A stretch of DNA of 41,220 nucleotides. Source: Bdellovibrionia bacterium (GTDB lineage: Bacteria > Bdellovibrionota > Bdellovibrionia > Bdellovibrionales > JAUICD01). The translations under genes and the position numbers were made by a program. Each line of letters starts with the position of its first letter. Position 1 is the first letter of the stretch. The stretch spans positions 1-41,220 of the forward strand of contig JAUICD010000028.1 of assembly GCA_030427965.1 (NCBI GenBank), written 5' to 3'. This document shows positions 24,050 to 31,275 of the stretch, in pieces. Below the pieces are notes generated by a model. The model did no database searches and was not told the origin of the DNA. It worked only from the letters and a program-made list of their open reading frames with translations.

Positions 24050-26080
24050 ATGAGTAAAAACCCTTTGTTAGAAGAGTTCACTGGATTTGATAACTGCGTT
24101 CCACTGGATCAAATTCAGCCGGGACACTTCCTCCCCGCAGCCAAACTTGCTATTGATGAAGCCAAAAGAAATATTGAAACCATTAAAAACAACCCTGACA
24201 CCCCAACCTTTGAAAATACAATTGAGGCGCTTGAGTTTTCTTCAGAAAAACTGTCTCCAATTATGGAAACTTTCGGAAATCTTCTACACGCCAATGCTAC
24301 AGATGAAATCCAAAGCCTCGCTCCAGAGCTCTTTGGTCTTCATGCCTCATTTGCCTCTGATATTTCTTTGGATTCAAAACTTTTTGAAAGGGTCAAAGCT
24401 GTCTACGACTCTAAACCAAAGCTTGGAATTGAAGAGTCACGCCTACTAAAGAATAGCTACAAGAGCTTCACCCGCAATGGAGCCTTACTCAGTGAAAATA
24501 AAAAAGAAAAAATCCGAACTATCGATCAAAGACTTTCCCAGCTCTCACCTGAGTTTTCAGAAAAGGTCATCAAAGCCACATCTGAATTTGAATTGATCGT
24601 GGAAAACAAAAGAGATGTCGAAGGAATTCCAGAATCCGCAGTTGAATCGGCAAAAGAACTTGCCACAGCTAAGAAAGCGCCAGACAAATGGATCTTCAAT
24701 CTAGAAATGCCAAGCTATATCCCTTTTCTCACCTATTCACCTAGCAGAGAGTTACGAGAAAAAATGTGGATGGCCTATGCTTCTCGTTGTCTAGGCGGCA
24801 AATACGACACAACTCAAATCATTCAAGAAATTGTTTCCTTAAAACATGAGCGCGCAGAAATATTAGGATACGAAACCCACGCGCATTATGTCCTTGAAGA
24901 ACGAATGGCCAAAACCCCAGAGAAAGTCGAGAGCTTTCTCAATGAACTCATTGAAGTCAGTCGACCCGCAGCTGAGCGTGATTTAAAGAAAGTCACCGAA
25001 GTAATGAAGGAAGAAACCTCTTCAGACGACATGAAGCCATGGGACTTTGCCTATTACCAAGAAAAACTGAAGAAAAAGACGTTTGATTTTGATTCCGAGG
25101 AACTACGTCCCTATTTCTCACTTGATAAAGTGGTCAGTGGAGCATTTGAACTCGCAGAAAAACTCTATGGACTATCGTTTTCAGAAATGTCCGATATCCC
25201 AACCTACCATCCAGATGTCAAAGTTTACAAGGTGACTCAAAAAAACTCTGGTGAGTATGTTTCGCTTTTTTACACGGATTTCTTCCCTCGTGCGACGAAG
25301 AAAACTGGAGCTTGGATGACTCAATTTCGCGAACAAGGCACACGAGGCGGAAAAAAACTTCGTCCTCATGTCAGTATTGTCTGCAATTTCACAAAACCCA
25401 CACAGTCCAAGCCATCACTTCTAAGTTTTATGGAAGTGCGCACTCTCTTTCATGAATTTGGCCACGCTCTTCATGGTATGCTTTCAGACTGTAAATATCC
25501 AAGCTTAGCAAGTCCGAATGTGTATTGGGATTTTGTAGAACTTCCCTCTCAATTTATGGAAAATTGGATCAAAGAAAGAGAAGTCCTTGATACATTTGCT
25601 CACCACTATGAAACAGGAGAAACAATTCCTGAAGACCTCTTCAAAAAACTACGTGCATCAGACCAATTTTTAACTGGATACTCAAGCCTAAGACAGCTCA
25701 ACTTTGGAGTGCTCGATATGGCCTGGCATGGAAAGAAGAATGTGAATATTTCTAGTGTTGAAGATTTTGAAAAAGAGGCCACAAAAAGAACTTCTCTTCT
25801 TCCAAAAACTCCCGGAACAGCAAACTCTCCTGCTTTTTCTCATATTTTTGGTGGAGGGTATTCTGCTGGTTATTACTCATACAAATGGGCAGAGGTTCTT
25901 GAAGCAGACGCCTTTGAGTATTTTAAAGAAAACGGATTATTTAACGACAAAGTCGCTCAGGATTTTAAGAATCATGTGCTTTCCCGGGGTGGAACAGAAG
26001 AACCAATGGATCTCTACACAAGATTCAGAGGGCGCGAGCCAGACCCAAAAGCTTTGCTAAGAAGAGATGGCTTAATCTAG
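24050..26080 (+). CDS. prlC: Oligopeptidase A, M3 family zinc metallopeptidase
   Basis: Oligopeptidase A cleaves short peptides in the cytoplasm, including released signal peptides. The 676 residues match the family length (E. coli PrlC/OpdA 680). The zinc motif HEFGHALHG carries HExxH, and the second-site Glu lies in the helix after it (NVYWDFVELPSQFMENW). The C-terminal part has HIFGGGYSAGYYSYKWAEVL and a YTRFRGREPD ending, both typical of M3A oligopeptidases. There is no signal peptide. The ATG has TAAGGAGACTTAAC directly upstream. It is transcribed away from the receiver gene and converges with rpmG, ten bases separating the stops. M3 relatives (Dcp) are longer-insert proteins with a different C-terminus, so OpdA is preferred. 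Confidence 0.93.
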   Translation: MSKNPLLEEFTGFDNCVPLDQIQPGHFLPAAKLAIDEAKRNIETIKNNPDTPTFENTIEALEFSSEKLSPIMETFGNLLHANATDEIQSLAPELFGLHASFASDISLDSKLFERVKAVYDSKPKLGIEESRLLKNSYKSFTRNGALLSENKKEKIRTIDQRLSQLSPEFSEKVIKATSEFELIVENKRDVEGIPESAVESAKELATAKKAPDKWIFNLEMPSYIPFLTYSPSRELREKMWMAYASRCLGGKYDTTQIIQEIVSLKHERAEILGYETHAHYVLEERMAKTPEKVESFLNELIEVSRPAAERDLKKVTEVMKEETSSDDMKPWDFAYYQEKLKKKTFDFDSEELRPYFSLDKVVSGAFELAEKLYGLSFSEMSDIPTYHPDVKVYKVTQKNSGEYVSLFYTDFFPRATKKTGAWMTQFREQGTRGGKKLRPHVSIVCNFTKPTQSKPSLLSFMEVRTLFHEFGHALHGMLSDCKYPSLASPNVYWDFVELPSQFMENWIKEREVLDTFAHHYETGETIPEDLFKKLRASDQFLTGYSSLRQLNFGVLDMAWHGKKNVNISSVEDFEKEATKRTSLLPKTPGTANSPAFSHIFGGGYSAGYYSYKWAEVLEADAFEYFKENGLFNDKVAQDFKNHVLSRGGTEEPMDLYTRFRGREPDPKALLRRDGLI

Positions 26081-26090
26081 ACCTGCTGCG

Positions 26091-26273
26091 TTATTTTATT
26101 TCTCTGTGGACAGTGTGCTTGTTGAGAAATGGATTGTACTTTTTCTTCTCAAGCCGCTCAGGATGAGCCTGGGCGTTTTTGCGAGTTGTATAGCGTGAGG
26201 GCGGCTTTCCGATTTTACGGGCCTCTGTACACTCGAGAGTAATAATGCGTACTTTACCTTTTTTCTTCGCCAT
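26091..26273 (-). CDS. rpmG: 50S ribosomal protein L33 (Cys-poor form)
   Basis: The 60-residue basic protein starts at ATG 26273 ([10 protein letters not shown]); a longer open frame exists upstream but runs through the leader hairpin. It has the L33 signature [31 protein letters not shown] and the end [10 protein letters not shown]. Zinc-binding L33 has two CxxC pairs; here only one Cys remains (ECTEA) and the second pair is NPFLN, so this is the zinc-independent C- form. The ribosome-binding site GAGGTGA is inside a hairpin (26278-26294), which may allow translational control. It is transcribed opposite to prlC and to the phosphatase gene. Confidence 0.93.
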   Translation of the reverse strand: MAKKKGKVRIITLECTEARKIGKPPSRYTTRKNAQAHPERLEKKKYNPFLNKHTVHREIK

Positions 26274-26277
26274 AATT

Positions 26278-26294
26278 TCACCTCTTAGAGGTGA
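26278..26294 (-). promoter_or_regulatory. Hairpin covering the rpmG ribosome-binding site
   Basis: On the minus strand TCACCTC, loop TAA, GAGGTGA: a perfect seven-pair stem whose 3' arm is the Shine-Dalgarno sequence, four bases before the rpmG ATG. The 5' arm is itself a copy of the anti-Shine-Dalgarno sequence, so the stem would block initiation when formed. Confidence 0.55.
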
Positions 26295-26418
26295 GCAATG
26301 TGCCACTATCACCCCCTGGAATCAAGCTCGAATATTGAGGACTGTTGATAATTCAGCCTTTACCAGGAGAATCGCACCTATACTTAAAGGCTCAAGAAGT
26401 GATAGTTTTTAAAAGAAT

Positions 26419-27027
26419 ATGAAAAAAGCGAAATTTTTGCTTGTCCGACATGGCGAAACCCAGTGGAATGCTCAACGAAAGCTGCAGGGCCATGCAGACA
26501 TCCCCCTAAATTTAGCAGGACACAAACAGGCCAGCTCCCTCACCCCTCTTTTTGAAAAACTCCCTCACACCCACGTGTTTTCAAGTGATCTCAAGCGTGC
26601 AAGAGAAACTGCAAAATACATCGCAGATATCAATGGAATTCCTATTCAAACAGACCCCAGATTACGTGAAACCTTTATGGGAGAAGCTGAAGGACTGACC
26701 TATGAAGAAGTGACTCAAAAATTTGGCGAAGAACTTGTTAAAAACTGGAGAAGTGCAGAACCAAATACAATGGATTTTGGCTTTCCAGGTGGAGAAACCA
26801 AAACCCAAGTTGTAACACGGGCAAAAGAGGCCCTTATTGATATTGCCAATCTCACAAATGGACCAACTGTCATTTCATCTCATGGCGGACTTATCCGCCT
26901 ACTCATCACAACCTCTCGACCCGATTTGGGCCGTCATATTTTTGTAAAAAACTGCACCGTCTATGAATTGGAATACGATCTTTCAAAAAACTCATGGTGG
27001 TCCCCTCTTAAAAATCTAAATGCATAG
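26419..27027 (+). CDS. Histidine phosphatase family protein (phosphoglycerate mutase-like)
   Basis: The 202-residue protein belongs to the dPGM/acid phosphatase superfamily: the phospho-His motif LVRHGETQWN (8-17), the Arg-containing SSDLKRARETA, the proton donor Glu in RLRETFMGEAEGLTYEE, and the second catalytic His in SSHGGLIRLL. The size and the ETQWN and GEAEG motifs fit the GpmB/CobC/PhoE-type broad phosphatases rather than the 2,3-bisphosphoglycerate-dependent mutase, which is longer. Substrate cannot be told; alpha-ribazole phosphate or sugar phosphates are typical. No cobalamin genes are nearby. The ATG at 26419 has only a weak upstream ribosome-binding site. It is divergent from rpmG. 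Confidence 0.88.
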   Translation: MKKAKFLLVRHGETQWNAQRKLQGHADIPLNLAGHKQASSLTPLFEKLPHTHVFSSDLKRARETAKYIADINGIPIQTDPRLRETFMGEAEGLTYEEVTQKFGEELVKNWRSAEPNTMDFGFPGGETKTQVVTRAKEALIDIANLTNGPTVISSHGGLIRLLITTSRPDLGRHIFVKNCTVYELEYDLSKNSWWSPLKNLNA

Positions 27028-27328
27028 AATGGGCATGTCCACCTCCATGCCGTCTACAAATTAAATTCAACCTACCATGGACCATGAGAAATCCCTGTCC
27101 TTCATAGCCAGGACCGGGTTCAGCCCCCGTTCCCCGCTTGGCCAGAATTAAAACGACTTACTCGTATTTCCACTAAAAATCACAAAGAATCCACAGAATA
27201 GACACTTTTCGTCACTTCGTTTGCCCTTCATACGATCTCTTAGCCTCAGCTCAGAATTAAAGCACTCTAAGATGGTCCTATCTTTGCTCTTTATTGGGAC
27301 GAAAAGAAAAAGAATTTCGGAGGAAATA
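27028..27328. other. Intergenic region with a GC-rich structured patch
   Basis: About 300 bases without an evident gene. GGCATG (27032-27037) can pair with CATGCC (27046-27051). A better stem lies at 27093-27118: CCC and GTCCT pair with AGGAC and GGG around an eight-base loop with one internal mismatch. The stretch 27105-27145 is far richer in G and C than its surroundings. No T-run follows, so a terminator is not evident; a small structured RNA on either strand is possible. The 3' end supplies the GGAGG of the lipoprotein gene. Confidence 0.35.
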
Positions 27329-28285
27329 ATGCGAACGTCTATCCAAGTTTTGATACTAACTCTTGCACTCGGACTCACCCTTCCAGCCTGTAGCGAGAAG
27401 GACGACGGTGGTGGCTCTTCTAAGAAAGTGCGCACTGACAAAAAGAAACCCGCTCCAGTTGTCACAGTCGACGAGAATGGTGAAACTCTAGATAGCGGCA
27501 ATATAAATACCGAAAAAAACCTTAGACCCACACGACTTAGTGATTTATCAAATTCATCTTCATCAAGAACAAATGATGAATCCGAGTATGAAGTCATTTA
27601 CGATAGTGAAAAAGAAACTTCAAATACGGCAAATGCAAATACGGAGCAAGGCGAGGCAATTCAAGATGACGTTGAGTATTTTGACGACTATCTCTACCCC
27701 CGTCACCAAGTCGAACAGTTCTTCATGCAGCTTCCAAAGCGCAAACGAAATATCTGGCTTTCTGTTAGTGAGGGACATTGTGAAGAAGTGGTCAATGATG
27801 ACCAAAGTCTCAGACACTTCCGATGTGACCGCTACTTCACAGCTGAAAGAGCATCACGTTTGACCAAAAAATACATAGAAACACGTCAACTCGATCAGTA
27901 CGATTTTAATGAATTTCAAGAAATTGCATTCTATCTCTTAGAGGTTCGCGAGCACTACAACTCAGATCACTTTGTATTTGAGATCTTTGATAAAAACCCT
28001 GAGAATTTTCTACAAGATTTTTTTGGACGTGAGGAATTGCTTGGAGCTGTCAATTTGGCAGCAAAATTCACACACGACCCAAATGATCATTGGGATTTTG
28101 AGCTTTTCCGAAATATCTTTGAGTGCTTAGACAGCCACTTCTATCAGAAATACGGCCTTAAGAATGCCGATATAAAGGACAGAAAAGAAGCTGCTGGAAA
28201 GGCCATCAACCTTATGAAGAAGGTTCGAAATGGAAGCCGAGTTAAAAAGAAGTACAGAATGTGTGCAGGCTACGCGCGGCGCTAA
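27329..28285 (+). CDS. Putative lipoprotein of unknown function
   Basis: The start is ATG 27329, with GGAGG five bases upstream; frames open further upstream lack a ribosome-binding site. The 318-residue product begins with a signal peptide and lipobox LPAC (about residue 21), followed by an acidic Gly/Ser- and Lys-rich linker (SEKDDGGGSSKK) and a low-complexity acidic region to about residue 110 (SSSSRTNDESEYEV, NTANANTEQGE). The C-terminal 200 residues are folded-looking and helical, with two Cys pairs that could form disulfides (GHCEEV..RCDRYF; FECLDS..RMCAGY). Family unknown. It precedes mltA in the same direction by about 100 bp, so a cell-wall-associated role is possible. Confidence 0.75.
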   Translation: MRTSIQVLILTLALGLTLPACSEKDDGGGSSKKVRTDKKKPAPVVTVDENGETLDSGNINTEKNLRPTRLSDLSNSSSSRTNDESEYEVIYDSEKETSNTANANTEQGEAIQDDVEYFDDYLYPRHQVEQFFMQLPKRKRNIWLSVSEGHCEEVVNDDQSLRHFRCDRYFTAERASRLTKKYIETRQLDQYDFNEFQEIAFYLLEVREHYNSDHFVFEIFDKNPENFLQDFFGREELLGAVNLAAKFTHDPNDHWDFELFRNIFECLDSHFYQKYGLKNADIKDRKEAAGKAINLMKKVRNGSRVKKKYRMCAGYARR

Positions 28286-28315
28286 TATTTACTAAAAACA
28301 TAGATTTTCTCAAGG

Positions 28316-28363
28316 CTTCAATGACAGAATATACCATATAACTTATGGGGAATGTCATTGAAG
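28316..28363. promoter_or_regulatory. 11+11 inverted repeat in the mltA leader
   Basis: CTTCAATGACA (28316-28326) and TGTCATTGAAG (28353-28363) are exact reverse complements 26 bases apart. The AT-rich spacer contains TATAAC (28337-28342), a fair -10 element, so the repeat may be an operator around the promoter or a leader stem. Confidence 0.45.
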
Positions 28364-28366
28364 ATG

Positions 28367-28381
28367 TCCCCACATGGGGGA
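28367..28381 (+). promoter_or_regulatory. Hairpin over the mltA ribosome-binding site
   Basis: TCCCC (28367-28371) can pair with GGGGA (28377-28381). The G-run 28376-28380 is the likely Shine-Dalgarno of mltA, seven bases before ATG 28388, so the pairing would mask it. Confidence 0.35.
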
Positions 28382-28387
28382 TCAAGG

Positions 28388-29551
28388 ATGAGATCTACTT
28401 TTCTAGTATTGATTGTTCTATCATTTTATCTAACTACAAGCCACGCGGATCATACAAAGACGCCAACTCGAAAAGCTACACCCAATGAAATTCCATTTTT
28501 CATCGATGACTTAGATTTCAAAGAAATGAGCCTTGCAATCTCTCGACAACTCAAAAGGTTTGGGGCAGAAGCCCCTCAGGGGAGCATTCAATTTGGTGAC
28601 GACATTTACCTAAAATCAGATCTCATCAAATCTCTTAAAACCTTCCGCCGTATTTATAAAATATATCTCGACTGTCAGAAGTCCTCAAAATCATGGTGTC
28701 AATTGCAGTTTCATAAAAGTATTCTCAAAACTTTCAATATCTATGTGCCCGACCTCAAACCCGGTGATGACAGGTATGGTGAAGAGAAATCGACTTTTTT
28801 CACTGGGTATTACACCCCAGAAATTTCAGCAAGCTCGGTAAAAACCCAAACTCATAAATACGAAGTTTACTCACGTCCCAAAGAAGATCACCTCTCTACG
28901 CTGACTCGTTTGCAAATTGATTTTTTAAAACTCCTTGTTGGATTTGGCTATGAACTCTTCTATAGCAACGACCTATACGACCTCTACCTGCTACATATTG
29001 AGGGTGGTGGGAAAACAAAATTCCTCAACTCTTTCAAATCTCCTCAAAACTATTTTCTCAGCTACAAAGGTTCCAATGGACAAAAGTTTCGATTTATTGC
29101 CTCCTACATGAAAGAAAAAGGCATGCTCACAGATGATCTTTCCATTCGCGCTCAACGCAAATATTTGGAGAAACACCCTGAAGTCTGGCAAGACGTCTAT
29201 TCAAGCTGTGAGAATTACATTTTCTTTGAACCTAGCCATCAACCCCCAATTGGGAGCGACGACGTTTCACTTACAGACAACCGATCCATAGCGACAGATC
29301 GAACTCTTTATTCTCAAAAAGGAGTTCTTACATTTGTTGAAGCACGCAGACCTGTTGAAGGACAACCCACCAATGCTCCAAATTTGGAGTTCAAAGATTT
29401 CTCTCGATTTTTTCTTGATCAAGACACAGGTGGAGCGATTAAAGGTAAGGCTCGTGCGGATCTCTATTTTGGAGTCGGAACCTATGCTGAATTGGCCTCA
29501 CACAACATCACAGAAAAGGGCAAAATCTTTTTTCTGATGTCCAAAAAATGA
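28388..29551 (+). CDS. mltA: MltA-type lytic murein transglycosylase
   Basis: MltA cleaves the MurNAc-GlcNAc bond of peptidoglycan with formation of 1,6-anhydroMurNAc. I start at ATG 28388 (MRSTFLVLIVLSFYLTTSHA), a signal peptide without lipobox, so it may be soluble in the periplasm, unlike E. coli MltA. The 387 residues contain TGYYTPEI, a double-psi barrel region (YLLHIEGGGK, where most MltAs have GSGR), LTDNRSIATDR and the C-terminal 3D motif DQDTGGAIKGKARADLYFG, whose Asp pair includes the catalytic acid. The gene overlaps the methyltransferase by four bases (ATGA). The GGG variant in the substrate groove is unusual but the catalytic motif is intact. Confidence 0.92.
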   Translation: MRSTFLVLIVLSFYLTTSHADHTKTPTRKATPNEIPFFIDDLDFKEMSLAISRQLKRFGAEAPQGSIQFGDDIYLKSDLIKSLKTFRRIYKIYLDCQKSSKSWCQLQFHKSILKTFNIYVPDLKPGDDRYGEEKSTFFTGYYTPEISASSVKTQTHKYEVYSRPKEDHLSTLTRLQIDFLKLLVGFGYELFYSNDLYDLYLLHIEGGGKTKFLNSFKSPQNYFLSYKGSNGQKFRFIASYMKEKGMLTDDLSIRAQRKYLEKHPEVWQDVYSSCENYIFFEPSHQPPIGSDDVSLTDNRSIATDRTLYSQKGVLTFVEARRPVEGQPTNAPNLEFKDFSRFFLDQDTGGAIKGKARADLYFGVGTYAELASHNITEKGKIFFLMSKK

Positions 29552-30189
29552 TGTGTCCACTTTGTAGGTCCAATGACAATTTTCTCAAAAAGCACGGGCC
29601 CCGCCACTTGAAGTGCCAAAACTGTGACTTGATTTTCTTGCCTCCAAATCTTCAACTCTCATCCATAGAAGAAAAAAAGAGATATCTAACTCACAACAAC
29701 GATACTCAAGATCCAAAATACCTCAAGTATCTCTCTCAACTCATCAAAGACGACGTGACCACAGAAAACAAAGATATTCTAGATTACGGTTGTGGCCCAA
29801 CTCAAGGATACAAAGCACTTCTTGAGCCTCATGCACGAGTCACAAGTTATGATCCCTACTTCTACCCAATAGATCTATCAAATCAAGATTTTGATCTTAT
29901 ACTTTGCTCAGAGGCTCTCGAACATTTCTGCCACCCTGATGCCGAATTTCAAAATCTATGCAACTTACTTCGCTCGCTAGGTCAGATTTTAATACGAACA
30001 GAGCTTGTAAATGAAAGCATTTCATTTGAATCTTGGTACTATCAAAAAGACCCAACTCATGTCGCTTTTTATTCGAAATCCACAATGAAATGGATTGGAA
30101 AAACATACCACCTTAATGGACCATATTTTTTAACAGATACAAATCAAATTAAATTTGAAAAGCCTGCAAAATCTCAGCATACGAATTGA
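29548..30189 (+). CDS. Class I SAM-dependent methyltransferase with N-terminal zinc ribbon
   Basis: The first 30 residues form a zinc ribbon (CPLC and CQNC). The methyltransferase core follows with the SAM-binding motif ILDYGCGPTQGY (about residues 77-88), motif II acidic residue in VTSYDPYF, and motif IV/post-I LILCSEALEHF. The 213-residue size and the EALEHF motif match small-molecule methyltransferases of the Methyltransf_23 type. The zinc ribbon plus GCGP motif occurs in methyltransferases acting on sugars or lipids; the substrate is unknown. Start ATG 29548 overlaps the mltA stop; an adjacent ATG (29551) is equally possible. The 3' end overlaps the HAD gene on the other strand by 41 bases. 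Confidence 0.87.
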   Translation: MMCPLCRSNDNFLKKHGPRHLKCQNCDLIFLPPNLQLSSIEEKKRYLTHNNDTQDPKYLKYLSQLIKDDVTTENKDILDYGCGPTQGYKALLEPHARVTSYDPYFYPIDLSNQDFDLILCSEALEHFCHPDAEFQNLCNLLRSLGQILIRTELVNESISFESWYYQKDPTHVAFYSKSTMKWIGKTYHLNGPYFLTDTNQIKFEKPAKSQHTN

Positions 30190-30739
30190 ACGTATAATCT
30201 GCTTCTAAATGAAAATCAGGAATATCATTTGGAATATAGAGTGCTGAATAGGCACCTGCATTCTTAGCCATATCTATATCAAACTTAAAATCCCCAACAT
30301 ACAAGCTTCTTTCGGGACAAACCTTCCAAGACGCCAACATTCCCAAATAGACAGTTGGGTTTGGTTTAGCCGGGCCATCTTCACGACTTTTGAGAATGTC
30401 AAATTCCAATTGAAATTTTTCAACAATGCGGTCAACAACTTCACGACAGTTTCGAGTCAACAACCCTAAAGGCAGATTCTTACTTTTCAAAAAAGTCATA
30501 AAGTCCAACACCCCATCAATAAGAGTTGCGCTTTTTGCAGCTTCCACCTCATGGCGTACAATAATTTCATGAGCATGAGCCTGTTCATCCAAAGAAAGAG
30601 TTTCTATATACTCAAGAATAAATTCACCACTTGGAATTCCAATGTCAAAGCGAATCTGATCAAACGAAAGTGGGGAGTCAATCAATGTACCGTCCAAGTC
30701 AAAGACAACGGCTTGGATATTTCCCAAAAACTCACTCAT
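30149..30739 (-). CDS. HAD-superfamily phosphatase (phosphoglycolate phosphatase-like)
   Basis: The 196-residue protein has the four HAD motifs: nucleophile and acid in VFDLDGTLID, motif II Thr in GLLTRN, motif III Lys in AKPNP, and motif IV VGDFKFDIDMAKNAG. A helical cap (about residues 20-85) sits between motifs I and II, as in the Gph/beta-phosphoglucomutase group. Several such enzymes are promiscuous; phosphoglycolate or a sugar phosphate is a typical substrate. Its ATG overlaps the stop of the GNAT gene by four bases (ATGA), so it is the last gene of a deacetylase-GNAT-HAD operon. It converges with the methyltransferase gene with a 41-base overlap. Confidence 0.9.
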   Translation of the reverse strand: MSEFLGNIQAVVFDLDGTLIDSPLSFDQIRFDIGIPSGEFILEYIETLSLDEQAHAHEIIVRHEVEAAKSATLIDGVLDFMTFLKSKNLPLGLLTRNCREVVDRIVEKFQLEFDILKSREDGPAKPNPTVYLGMLASWKVCPERSLYVGDFKFDIDMAKNAGAYSALYIPNDIPDFHLEADYTFNSYAEILQAFQI

Positions 30740-31275
30740 TGAACTTTACGTCCCATAAAAAGAATCTGTGCGCCTTCTAAAGTTCGGTTGATTTCTCTCT
30801 TAAATTCAAGTTTTCTATAAAAATTCACATTCTCTTCTTCTGGAGAAGTCACAATAAATACACCACCTATTCCACAACTCTGAACTTCACTGATAAGATG
30901 ACCCACCAACTGGCGTCCCACTCCCTGTCTTTGAAAGCTTGGACTGCAATTGATATGAAAATGACAGGGGTACTCTTCTACTAAATCTTCAAAAAGCAAA
31001 AGACTCTTAGGGGGATCCCCCCTTTTCAGAAAGAGGGCTGTATCAAAACAGGCTGTTAAATATCCTGTTATATTATTTTGAGAGTCAATAGCAATATAGA
31101 GGTTCGAGGCACTCTGATCCAAATATGGAGAAAGCCAGCGGTCTTGAAAAGATTTTCTTTCAAGTGAGTTTTCAAAAGATTGTTTTTTTGCAGTTTGAAA
31201 AAAAATCTCTTCCACTTGTGAAACATGGAATGTTTTATCGTTGGAATTTTGAATCGAAATCACTTGAATCGACAC
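30736..31275 (-). CDS. GNAT-family N-acetyltransferase
   Basis: The acetyl-CoA site shows as HINCSPSFQRQGVGRQLVGHLI: motif A with the R-x-x-G-x-G/A pattern (Q-R-Q-G-V-G-R). A beta-bulge strand precedes it and NFYRKLEFKRE, the C-terminal signature of the fold, follows. I start it at GTG 31275 (about 179 residues), with GAGAGGTCAGAGC upstream; an in-frame ATG at 31305 would enlarge the overlap with the deacetylase gene from about 40 to 71 bases. Similar enzymes acetylate small amines, antibiotics or protein termini; the substrate is not told by sequence. Operon position after a peptidoglycan-type deacetylase is suggestive only. Confidence 0.85.
   Translation of the reverse strand: MSIQVISIQNSNDKTFHVSQVEEIFFQTAKKQSFENSLERKSFQDRWLSPYLDQSASNLYIAIDSQNNITGYLTACFDTALFLKRGDPPKSLLLFEDLVEEYPCHFHINCSPSFQRQGVGRQLVGHLISEVQSCGIGGVFIVTSPEEENVNFYRKLEFKREINRTLEGAQILFMGRKVQ

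Noticed and set aside
26305..26406. ACTATCAC and GTGATAGT as an operator pair
   Set aside because: The eight-base arms are about 86 bases apart and likely to occur by chance; nothing else supports a looped operator.
27110..27145. GGTTCAG-CCCCCG resembling a tRNA 3' half or SRP RNA
   Set aside because: The T-loop lacks the conserved A after TTCR, no acceptor stem pairs upstream, and the SRP tetraloop core (GGAAGGAAGCAG type) is absent on both strands.
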